From assembly GCA_038503075.1 (NCBI GenBank), contig JBCAML010000007.1, forward strand, positions 1,612,001 to 1,676,000: DNA of 64,000 bases, read 5' to 3'. The notes below the pieces were generated by a model. The model was not told the origin of the DNA. It ran no database searches and saw nothing but the letters and a program-made list of their open reading frames with translations. Below are positions 10,941-21,325 of this stretch, piece after piece (the first letter of the stretch is position 1; every line of letters starts with the position of its first letter). Position numbers and translations under genes: made by a program. Source of the DNA: Gyromitra esculenta (lineage: Eukaryota > Ascomycota > Pezizomycetes > Pezizales > Discinaceae).

Positions 10941-11637
10941 GTGGTGGGTCACAAAACTTTGGATTCCACCCTTTAGAGACACCTTTGATAGTTACTCCCC
11001 GTTTAGCCGGGATTTAATAGCACCTAGTGAGTTGGAGTAAGATGACGACCGTTCACGATTAATGGGACAATGGTAATTGTGGGTATGAGAGTTGACTATC
11101 GGCGTTTGTGAGGCTGCTCTTTGCTTTCTTTTCTTTCGTGGCCAGTGGCCCTGGTATTCTGTTCACCAGGCAAGCTGTCTTAAATGTACTTCGGCTATTT
11201 TAAAATTACTTTACGAAAAACAAATAAAAAATACTGTATTTTTTTCATTTTAAGAATTGTTTTGTTTTCACATTCGATGTTCTAGGGAATACAAAATAAG
11301 GTGCTTGCCGGATACGTTAATTAAAATTCTACATAGATGGAAAATTTGGTAGTATGCTGTCGAGTTCTAGCGGCGGAGTTGGCTAGAGGCGCGGGAATCT
11401 AGAAAGGTTGTTTACCAAGCTCCGGCGTCCTCTAATTACGACACATCCGACTGAACGATTATATGGGTATAATAGGCCCTTTGTGCAAGTAAATCAAATT
11501 CAGTTGGCATTGATCAGTTTACGGGCCCAGGCTCTCAGCTCTAAATCCATCGGTCTTGAGTTCTTAGGTACGATAAAGTACTGAGAATAAAAATGAACTA
11601 TTCTAGCACTTACTTCTATAGCCAATCGTGTTTATGA
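10941..11637. other. Intergenic, 3' of the vWA gene
   Basis: AT-rich with poly-T/poly-A runs near 11210-11270 that could serve as a 3' end region for the vWA gene. No gene seen. Confidence 0.4.
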
Positions 11638-11779
11638 TATGTACAGCGTATGGCAAAACAATATCGAGAAACCAGGGCTTTGTGACCAATAAAATTGCTC
11701 GAAAACTCTGGGGGGCCAATAACAGCCCTGAATCTCAAGTCTCACATTTCTCAATATTTTTTGCCGTACGCTGTACATA
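11638..11779. mobile_element. MITE-like element E10 (142 bp)
   Basis: The left end TATGTACAGCGTATGGCAAA and the inverted right end TATGTACAGCGTACGGCAAA pair over about 32 bp, through AATATYGAGAA. The minus-strand open frames across it look non-coding. Confidence 0.75.
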
Positions 11780-12653
11780 ATATATATATGGGTGGTGATC
11801 GGGGAACCTATGCTTCTGGGGCGTAACTTGAGCATGGTTTTCCCAGATCGCCATCCATATGCGGTTATTGACCATGGCCACAGATTGGCTGTGCATAGAC
11901 TGCGCACATAGACACAACGTCAGGCAAGCGACCTCATTCTAATTTCACTTAGGTTTACTTCCGAAAGCACATATTATGTACAAATATCCTGTTCGAACCG
12001 TCGGCATAAGCACTGCTACGTGTATACGAAAGATTTGCAACCAGAAGGCACAGCTGGCAGGGCAAAGGCATAGGTACAGTAATGGAAAATAGGGTGTTTT
12101 TGGTACCGCATTGTTAGAAAATGCAGGAATAAGTCAGGATGGCTACCGTATTAGCTTTAAGAACTCTGTAGCGCTACCGATTTACTCCCGCATTCGTAAG
12201 AATGATATACGAATATCGTACCAATTTCACCCCTCTTTCCGGTGCTGTAAGTAAAGCTATCGCTGCCATGCCACTTCCTTTCTATGCACTACTTTTTAAT
12301 AACTCCAACTTGCTCACACTGAGTCATTATTATCTTGATACTTTTTGTTCACGTAACTAGCTCAGTATTTAGAGCAGATCTTAAACCTTGAAAACTTCTA
12401 GATGGTATCAATATACCTCGCGAATTCGTGACAAAAGTACCCTTTCCTCAATTTAAAGTACATGCACCTTCACATTTAGAAAGTGGCTGCCGATAGTCAT
12501 CACTAAAGAGTCCTAAGAGGGAAAAAAGCAGGGGAGGCGGCGCCAACGGACTGTGTTGGATATATGGTATATATCCATAGGCTTCCTAGTGTTTCATTGG
12601 TACGTCATTATTCGGGATACCGATATCGGTTCGGTCAATAGTCTTGCCTTCTA

Positions 12654-12700
12654 ATGGGGGTTGCTCGGGCCGATATATTCGGCGCCCAAAGAGCCCCCAT
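12654..12700. repeat. Strong imperfect hairpin
   Basis: ATGGGGG and CCCCCAT arms enclose GGGCCGA / TTCGGCGCCC arms around a TATA loop. Two smaller inverted repeats lie nearby (about 12558-12576 and a CTCCATAGGGAG hairpin near 12719). Could be a decayed foldback element; there is no evidence for an RNA gene. Confidence 0.5.
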
Positions 12701-13115
12701 AAACCTGTTTATATATGACTCCATAGGGAGTATATATATGGAGCTCTATTCCCGCTCGTCTATTTTGTTTCCTCTTTACCACTTTATTTGAGACTGAATA
12801 TTACATATCTATTCATTATATTCAACAGACCGAGCTGCTAGGGATACGAGTGATTTCATATGACTTTAATGGTTCATGTGCAGCCGCGTCCCAAAAGCCT
12901 TTGCACTCTAACAACCTGAGAACACAGTAATAAGTCACTAAATCAAGCTGTAAGAGAGTAACTAAAAGGGGTATATACATATAATTATTAGCATACTGGG
13001 CATACATAGTATAGTGATTAGATAATACCCTTCTAGCAAAACCATACTTTAAATCCGCTGGTAGTTAGGCTTGGTAGTAGAGGGGATGCAAAGACTTTTG
13101 GAGCGCGGCTGCACG

Positions 13116-13246
13116 TACTCGTGAACCAGGGTATGAACCTGAAAACATGGGGTGTGTGGCTTTGTATGCGACGGAGTGGTGCACGGATATTTTGCCATAC
13201 AAATTCACCACCCATGTTTTCAGGTTCGTACCCTGGTTCACGAGTA
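13116..13246. mobile_element. MITE-like element E11 (131 bp)
   Basis: Near-perfect foldback: both ends read TACTCGTGAACCAGGGTAYG inward and continue through AACCTGAAAACATGGG, then diverge around a short loop. Bounded by TA. It lies about 330 bp before the AAA ATPase start, so it may form part of that gene's upstream region. Confidence 0.85.
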
Positions 13247-13573
13247 CATATAATTATCTGTGATGCGGCTCTGTGAGGCGTCAACAGGCGAAGTCTATTC
13301 ACCACCCAAGCTCGAGACTGCTTACCCCTCCTTTGTGATTATAAAACATGAATGCTGTTATATAACAATGTGATCGGTTAAAACATCCATTAAAACTGAT
13401 CCTTGGCCTCTCACAAGGCTGGGATTCGAGACGAGGTGTACTTACACACTGTAGAGTAGCATAGGAAAGAAGTGCTTCCACTTGAGACCCTGGCAACAAC
13501 TCAGTACTCCTGCAAAGCCCCGCAAGCCTTTCAGCTAAGAAACCCACTTCGCCAGGTTATTTGAACGATCAAC

Positions 13574-16544
13574 ATGACTGGAGAGACACAATCACCTCGA
13601 AATTGCACTGAACATTTAGGAGCAAGGGATAAGACGCTCGAGCAGCGATATATAGAGCTGCTAGAAGAAAAAATCTCGAGACTTGAGGCAGAGCTGAAAG
13701 AACTCAAGGAAAGGCCGGAAACCTCGCCGCCTAGTTCAAAAGTCGAGAATCCAGAAGCCCCTCCTCCACCTAAAGAGGAAACCAGTGCTATCAAGGAAGA
13801 AATTGTAATCTATAATTGTTTCTACCTTTTTTTTTTTGAAAACGCTTTTCGAGTGCTCAACTTTCTCCTTTCCTGAGTGGAGTGAGTTTCTGACTGACCA
13901 CATTGTGACCTGAAGCCTGGGGACCCAGAGAAGAAATCCCGCAGTCGCTACGTTGAACGCCGTCTCAACGAAGATGGAGAATGGGTCGAGAAAGAAGTCA
14001 AAGAGAAAGAGCCAGAACCTGAAAAAACTGCTTCGAAAAAAGACGAGTACGCCGTCACCTGGCGTCGAAACTACGATAATATCTCAACATCTGGGCAAGT
14101 AAAGACGACAAACGAAGTCCTGATTGAATCTCATGCGCTTCGGATGGCGTTGATGAAAGTGATTAAAAACTACGACCAAATTTCCTTTGAAACGAATGAA
14201 GTTCTTATCACAGAGCCATACGAATGTATTTATCACAACCGCCATCAACTAGCGAAATACGCTGCCGAGAGTACCACGGACGAAGCTACGCGGATAGATG
14301 TTAATGTATTACTGACAGACCTGGCGAGAGAACAAGAAACCGCTAGAGAAGATGCGAAAAGTTTAGGAGAGAAGGGTATGACCAAATTCGAGCTACTATG
14401 GACATTGTTCTACCCAGGGTGTCTTGTGTTCGCAGCGCCAATCCTGGGTCAGCCACAGGTTTTTTTGGTCAATCAAGTCAACTTCGACAAGAGTGATTGT
14501 AGTTTCTGGGCCTATTCGATTGATTATAATGGGAGCGAGTTTGGCCGGCTAGACATCCAATTCCGCGTTGAGTACTTCAAAGGAACCAAGGCCATTTCAA
14601 GCCTTTCAGCTTATCCATTAGAATGGCACCGAGACAAAGACGGTATTTGGCCTATTCGTAATGTGCTAATCTATACAAGCTAATCACAGCAATTCATACA
14701 ACCAGGCAACGATGATACCGAAGAACTGAAGAAATTCCTCTTAGAACGAGGTAGAAAGTTTGAAAAGCTATGTACCGCTAAACGAACAGAGAAGCATTTC
14801 AGGTATGCTGGCGTCATTGTTGACGAAGGCCAGGACATTATGCTTACGGATTTCGGAAATATGGGTGTATGTAATCTACTTCCATTAAGCCGGCCTTTTA
14901 TCATCCGAATTTCGAGCTAAAATTTCAAGAAAAAAAGGGAGATGGTGCGAACGCTGCATCTGTGCTCTCCAGTTCGATGAGCCGATTCGTAAAAAGGGAG
15001 AAAGTGCGTTTCTTGAAGTTTGAAACCTACAAGGGATATATAGTTATGCTAAAACTGAGAAAAGTTGCCAGAGGACTCGTATGTAATGGTCGGTCAGTAT
15101 TGCCGTACATCTCGAGCCATAGATATTGCATAAGCGCTGATATTTTAACAGATTACGAGGCTTTTGTCGAGTTTGGTGGGAAATCCATCACGGTCGGAAA
15201 CCAGAGTGCAAGTCCCTCGTCCAGTTGCCAATGTAGCCCCTGCGTGAATGGCCGCCAAGAATATGACGGAGTCAGTCCGACAAACAAAAATCCGGAGAAG
15301 CAGTATCTGAGTGAAAAGCAATTGCTTCTATGTCCTCCGCGTGTCGTAGGGTTCGCCATGAAGTCTAAGGTGTGGGTGCAAATGCTGGTGGATAATATCG
15401 AACCTCTGAGAACGGAAGGGAAGGACAATGCATTCAAAAAGTTAGAATTACCAAAACGGACGAAGGATTTATTAAGAGATTTGGTAGAACAACATACCAA
15501 ATTTCCTAATCGGTTAGATGATCTGGTACCTGGAAAGGGAAATGGATTGATTGCGCTACTCCATGGGCCACCAGGTATCTCATCTATCATGATTATGACT
15601 CGTTTTAAGCTTTAAGATGGCAATTAACAACGTTTAAGGAGTCGGGAAAACTTTAACAGCTGGTAAGAAAAACTCCAAACCTATTTCATAGAATAAGGGT
15701 TGATATTTAGCATTAGAAAGCGTCGCCATACTTACGGGTAAGCCTTTGTATTGCATCAGCATGAGTGACGTTGGAATGTCTCCGGCAATTGTAGAGACAA
15801 ATTTAATCAGAATATTTGACCTAGCTGGTAAGTTCTGACCCCAGCTGCCAGTCGTTCTCAGCATTTTCCTGGTTGTTAACTTGATCTACCAAAAGTTCAC
15901 TGGCAGGTAAGGGAAGCTTAAGTCGCTTAATTTCTTATAATACATAGATTCTGGATTTGGTCTTAACCCTAAGATTAAGACAAGACCTGACTAGATTTAT
16001 AGGCTATACTTTTGTTTGATGAAGCGGATGTTTTCTTGGAAAGTCGCTCCCTTCAAGACTTGAGAAGAAATGGCTTGGTCTCCGGTAAGTGGCCTCTTTA
16101 TATATGTGAGACATGAAGTTAACAATCTGTGTAGTACTTCTCCGCGTCCTTGAGTACTATCATGGCATCCTTTTTCTCACGACTAACCGTGTTAAAACCT
16201 TTGACGAAGCCTTCCAATCCCGCGTCCACATTGCCATTAAATATGAGGAATTGCAAGTTCGTGAAAGGGAGAAGATCTGGAATATGTGGCTTGATCAACT
16301 TGACGAAAACACCGCGAACGTCCGGGAGATCAAGGAAATGGTTCAAGAGGATTTGGCCGCAGCTCCGCTTAATGGAAGGCAGATTCGTAATATTATCACA
16401 TCCGCACAGGCAGTTGCGAGGGCCCAGGATCGATTTGGCAGGCTGGAGTACAAGCATATAAATCAAGTTACAAAAGTCACGACGGAATTTCAGAACTATC
16501 TAGCACAGAGTAATGAGTTAGCAAAGGCACAGAACTTGCGTTAA
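13574..16544 (+). CDS. AAA+ family ATPase with DUF7025-like N-terminal region
   Basis: Multi-exon gene. Proposed exons: 13574-13804, 13916-14657, 14706-about 14866, about 14917-15574, 15639-15662, 15717-15827, 15896-15906, 16003-16084, 16135-16544. The N terminus is a charged coiled coil (EEKISRLEAELKELKER). Next comes a DUF7025-like region (HQLAKYAAES, YPLEWHRDKDG, LLERGRKFEKL) and a segment with the family's LLLCPPRVVGF pattern. The AAA+ core has Walker A LLHGPPGVGKT assembled across an intron, then KPLYCISMSDVG and Walker B AILLFDEADVFLESRS. A sensor-1-like ILFLTTNRV and an arginine-rich FDEAFQSRVH stretch follow, then a helical lid with NGRQIRNIITSAQA. Fungal proteins of this family are presumed remodelling ATPases without a defined substrate. 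The 14867-14916 intron is the weakest join: the frame must shift there, and a true frameshift is not excluded. The gene is next to, and codirectional with, the DUF7708-like gene. Confidence 0.85.
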
Positions 16545-17080
16545 GGGTGTATCTAGAAAAGCCTTTTTAGAAGATGTAGATTATTGTTTTTGCCGCTGTA
16601 TTAGTTAGTTATAGTTAGTGGGTGAATCGAGCTTATTGGTCATATCGTGAGTGGTTGGATTGGGCGCGATAGCTAGCTATGGAATATAAAATTTTTTGGG
16701 TCTACACACATACTGTACGCATTATATTTGTTCTAGATTATGTCTTTCAAAAAAAAAAGATAATAGGTCTACTAATTTGAAGATTAAAAAGGCTGTTCTA
16801 CTGGGTACTTTATTGTGATAAAGAAAATTGGCGATTGTAAGTATGTACAAAGTCAAAACATGGTACTCAGTACTGCATACCTTTCGCTTTTGCAAAAAGT
16901 TGTAAGCTGGGTTCAGAATCGTTGGCTGTTCCAAAATTAACCTAGACAACTAATACCCAATCATGTTTGGGCACCTCCACCCCTGGCGGCTGAGTCCAGG
17001 ATTCAGGGCTACATCGCTTGATGGTTCTACAAAGCTCCCCAGCAGTCGTGATCGTCAACTACTTCTATAGTTATATTGTC

Positions 17081-18987
17081 ATGAAAAAAGATCTTGGCTC
17101 CGAATTGAGAAATACGTCACAGAACATTCGGCTCCCAGATCCCCCACCAGGAACCGCGATATACCAGGAACCTACTCCATGGAGTAAATGGTATGAAAAG
17201 GATCATACAGAGACAAAGTAAGTGATGGCTTCCATCGTAACAAGACGACAAAACTAACGTTAATTTTCTTAGTTTGATCGAGCCTGTGGAGAGAGTTTGC
17301 GAAAGCAAGGATGCATTCCTAAAAATCGCGGAGCTCTCCTCGGATGAAAGAAAGGTTCTTGAGACGACTGTTACTATCGACGATTTCATTGCGATTACCG
17401 GTAAGGCCCAAGAGAACTGGAAGGAGAAAGGGAACGCAAAAAAAAGAGACGCAATACAGAAAACGATCGCAGATTGGTCACAACTTGCCGAGAACTATAA
17501 ATCGACGATTGATGTCTTGAAGTCAGTGCGCCCAGAGTTTGGAGCTATCGCTTGGGGGACAATTGGGCTTGTTGTTACGGTTTGAAACCTCAAATACCTA
17601 AGACAAGGCTTCTACATAGATAAGGCACTAATGGTGATGGATTAGGTTGTAGTAAACAAGCATAAGAAAGAACTAGCATTGGATGAAGTGAGTCTTCTTG
17701 TGGTGTGGGAGTGGTATAGATCCGCATGTAACTAACAGGGTTCTAGAGTATTCGTAGAATATCGCAGTCACTACCACGCCTCGACTTGTATTGCACGCTC
17801 TATCCGACTCGGAGGATGCAAGAGTGCGTAGCGAACCTATATGCCAAAGTTATGGAATTTCTACAGAAGGCATATGTCTATTACAAACGCGCTGGATGGA
17901 GTAAGCCTCGTCCCTGTCAAAAATTACTTAACTACGCTAACCAAGATATAAATTTGTTTTTAATATAGGAAGAGTATTATCTGCACTTTCAAATCCTGTC
18001 GAGATATTCATTCAACCAATAGTTGATGATATAGCCGCCCTTTCCAGAGTGATTGAAGGTGAAGGTGCTGCGGCACTTGCAGCAGAGGTACGTGACGTCA
18101 GGGCAACAGTCAACCAGGTCCAAGCCACTGTATGTGCTGTTCAAAAAAGAGTTGAAGGGATCGGAAGAGATTTGGATAAGACCGCATCCCAAGTTGATGG
18201 ACTGAAGGATACTATAGAAGGTTTATCTCTCCACCTTCATATATATGATGGATTGGTATCTTACCCCTTGCAAACAGGCACCGAAACATTATTGGCAAAA
18301 GACGACTTAAAGAGGATTAAACATATCTTTGTCGACAAAGATTATGATCCAAATCAGCAATATCAAAGTGTCAAGCAAATCCTTGCAGCTATCCCTCGCA
18401 AGACCTCCGAGATTCAATATTGTATGAAACTCAGAGACCAAGATATCCTCCGCAAATGGCCACACAAAATTATCTGGCTTTCTCGAGCTCCGGGTGGCGC
18501 ATCTCCCGTATGGCTGTCGCATTTTGCCTTAGAACGCTATGAAAATCTGCGAGCTGAAACCCAACTTGTGATACACTCTTCCTGTATGCACGGATCCCAC
18601 CCATCCTCAACGATTAAGCTCCTCCTCAAGCATTTCATCTATCAAATTCTCTTCTGGGAGCCACAGCTCCTCCGGAATCGGAGGGAGCTAGAGGAATTTC
18701 GAAACTCAGATATCGAGATGCCGTTAAGCCAGCTATGGGATCTAGCGTCAAATATAATCCCCAGTGGTGCCCGTGTTTTCTGGATAGTAGATCGCTTAGA
18801 TCAATGCAAATTTGCGCGAGGGGAGGAGCGGTTTGAGAAAGTCTTCGAAAAGCTGCAATCTTTAGTGCAGTGTTCGAAGGAACTAAGGATTTTAGTCACT
18901 AGTGTTTGCCTACCAGCGGCTTTGGTAAAAATTGCTGGTGAAGATCTACGATCGGATGAGGTCCATGAGCTTATTGCAGAGATATAA
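17081..18987 (+). CDS. DUF7708-like / STAND-type protein with degenerate NTPase region
   Basis: Five proposed exons (17081-17217, 17273-17579, 17646-17687, 17747-17900, 17969-18987) give 552 residues with phase kept at every join. The ATG at 17021 in the same frame is an alternative start. The N-terminal half has the pattern of the fungal DUF7708 helical domain: IDVLKSVRPEFGAIAWGTIG, then ISQSLPRLDLYCTLYPTRRM and a helix ending in a VYYKRAGW segment. A coiled coil follows (AEVRDVRATVNQVQATV). The C-terminal part resembles a NACHT-type core, with a Walker-B-like VFWIVDRLDQC and a sensor-like ILVTSVCLP. The place of the P-loop holds WLSRAPGGASPVW, lacking the GK[ST] signature. The protein ends soon after the NTPase region, with no WD, ankyrin or TPR repeats, so it is short for a fungal NLR. 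The first intron-2 donor (GTTTGA) is weak. Confidence 0.75.
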
Positions 18988-19209
18988 TACTTGCAAAGGT
19001 ACTACTACGTAACTCGAGTATTATTGGAAAAGCCAAAAGTTAATGCCATTTCTATAAGCGATTCCTCATATCATAGCTACGAAACTCATTCTCTAGAATA
19101 GAAAATAAACAAGCATTATATATACACTGAAATATATTGAAAGATGGAAAAAAAGCTAACCAAAGCCCCTCAACGCCCCAACTCCCTCTCGCAATCTCCA
19201 ACTGTGACA
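18988..19209. other. Convergent intergenic spacer
   Basis: Short 3'-to-3' spacer between the DUF7708-like gene and the DNA ligase gene; AT-rich, no separate feature recognised. Confidence 0.5.
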
Positions 19210-20903
19210 TCAATCTGCTCTCACCCCGACAAACGACGGAAATCTCGGTGAACCACTCTTTGACAACTCCTGATACCTATAGATAACAATCGCCCCAACC
19301 TTCGGCGGATCCCTGCGTTGCTTATCCGTGAGCCCGGTTCCAATCTTAAACATCTTTCCTGTCGGCCTCCCCGTCTCGGCGTCGAGCATTTCGCATCTCA
19401 ATGCTCCCGTGCAGTCCGAATTTTTTCCAGACCCTCGCTCATGGGCGCGCACAATAGCGTCAGCGTCACAGAAACGCTTGACTTTAAGGAGTGATTTAGA
19501 GCGGCCATTGACATAGAGGGAACTAGGCTCTCGTAACATTATGCCTTCGCCGCCCTTTTCAATGATATCTTCTAGAAGTTCGAGGACATGATCCTTGCCC
19601 TTGCAAACTGTGTGCTCGAGAACCTTCACCCATTTAATTCCCAGTCTTGCGAAAGTCTTCCTACAGAATTCGATGCGGTCCTCGAATGGCTCATCAGCCA
19701 TGGATGGGCAATCAAACACCTGGTAGGTTACGCTGAATTTCCAGGCATCAGGGTTATTTTGCGCGCGAACTATCGAGACACAGTCTTGGAAGCCGCCGCG
19801 ACCTGCGAAGAGTTCGCCATCGAATGTTACCTGTTTATACATATCATTATTAGATCTAAACAATGAAATGAGAAAGGGTAAGGTTAACATACGTCTTTAG
19901 GCATACGCTTTATGAACCAATCTGGAGCATAGAAAGAATTTCCTTCGCGGCTAAGGAAAGTTGTTCCGTTCCAATATGCGCGGACTCCATCGAGTTTTTC
20001 TGAAATTAAATAACCGGCAGGATCCTTCCCTTTTTCTTCGTCCCATTTTTCGGCGAGCAGCGGTTTGAAAGTAGCGTCCTTAAGTCTCTTTAGAGGAGCT
20101 GGTGGTGCCCTCTTCGGCCTGGATCGAGTAACTTTTTCCCCGTCAACGCTATCGCCATCATCACTTTTTTTCAATACTGCCTTAGCATTCCTGGTCTTTT
20201 TTGGTGCCGGTTTCTCTTCTACTTCGTCATCTTCGCCATCATCTGGAGTAGCCCTTTTAGAGATTTCTCTACCCTTGACGCTCCTCTTCACTAGCTTCTT
20301 CACTTCTTCTTCTTCTTCGAATTCTTTGAGGGTAGATTTCTGTTTAGGCTTAGCAGCTGCTGTAACCTTCTTACCCTTTTTCGTAGGCTTCTCTTCCTCT
20401 TCCCCTTCCTCATTTTCCTCTGCTTCCTCCGTGACTTTCCGCTTCCTCGATTTAATTGAAGCGTTTTTCGCAGATTTTCTGTCCGTACCTGGTGCACGAG
20501 GGTTCTTTAATTCCAAGCGAGCCTCCTCATACTCAATCCCCAGGAGAGATTGAAGATGCTTGCAGGTCCTCCCATTTACAGGGCCACCAGCCAGACGCCA
20601 GCCCGGACATGTGCAATAATCTATATAATATTCAATTAATACTTGATATCCAGACAATTATATAAATACTTAACTGAAGATCTGACTAACAATGATCGTA
20701 GGTTCTTTTCAATGTATATGTTCTGTCCGAGGACTGTGATGTTGCATCTATGGATTGGCCCTCGAGAAGAAGAATCCTAGGTTTTATGCCTTCCTAAATG
20801 TAATCGCACCCCTAATTAGTGACTTTCGAGCCATTATAATTGGTGAAGAAGTGCTTACAATCATGGCAAGTTCGTCGTTTCTTCCAATCTCAATCCTTGA
20901 CAT
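19210..20903 (-). CDS. ATP-dependent DNA ligase with N-terminal SWIM zinc finger
   Basis: Four exons on the minus strand (20903-20859, 20793-20691, 20620-19893, 19830-19210) give 498 residues. Residues about 50-71 form a SWIM zinc finger: YYCTCPGW, then TCKHL, with Cys52, Cys54, Cys69 and His71. Residues about 85-235 are a low-complexity linker of alternating acidic and lysine/arginine blocks, probably with nuclear localisation signals. The ligase core has motif I EKLDGVRAYWNG (adenylated Lys about 258), FLSREGNSF, DGELFAGRG (motif III region), EGIMLREP (motif IV) and LLKVKR (motif V), then a compact OB fold ending YRYQELSKSGSPRFPSFVGV. There is no DNA-binding domain of Lig1/Lig4 type and no BRCT. 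The core recalls bacterial minimal Lig E-type enzymes more than the fungal CDC9 or LIG4 proteins; this comparison is from memory. Likely role: sealing nicks in DNA repair or replication. Confidence 0.9.
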
Positions 20904-21233
20904 TTTGATTATAAGTAATGAGTGGTCGTGAGGTGGTTTGATGTTGTAATTGGTAATTGGTAATTTTGCTTAAGTTTGAAGAATTCTGAAGAGCAAAATA
21001 TGGGACGAAGGATAGGAATTTTATAATCTAGATTTTTTTTTTCCCAGCGATTCTCGGTTTTTGGTTTCGGAACCTTTGGCATGCAGCCGTAAATCATTTC
21101 GATTTAGCCTCATGCAGGGAATATGGCGAATAACCCTGCTGAGACATTTCGCAAGGATCGCGGGTGGTAGCACCGCCCTGTTGGCGCGACTGTTGACTCA
21201 TTGCCACTTGCGATGCAATTTCCCGACCGTAAC

Positions 21234-21281
21234 ACGCGACGAACGCGTGAAGTTAAACACGACACGAACGCGCTGGCGCGT
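21234..21281. promoter_or_regulatory. Cluster of ACGCG (MCB-like) motifs upstream of the ligase
   Basis: ACGCGA (21234), ACGCGT (21243), ACGCGC (21268) and an inverted ACGCGC (about 21276-21281) fall within about 50 bp, roughly 330-380 bp upstream of the ligase ATG. ACGCGT is the core of the MluI cell-cycle box read by MBF (Mbp1/Swi6) in yeasts, which controls S-phase DNA synthesis genes. The motif cluster is visible; its function is inferred. Confidence 0.5.
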
Positions 21282-21293
21282 GACCTGAGGGCT

Positions 21294-21325
21294 CGGAAAA
21301 CCTGGGGCCCGGAAAACCTGGGGCC
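21294..21325. repeat. Perfect 16-bp tandem duplication
   Basis: Two adjacent copies of CGGAAAACCTGGGGCC, next to the ACGCG cluster. Confidence 0.85.
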
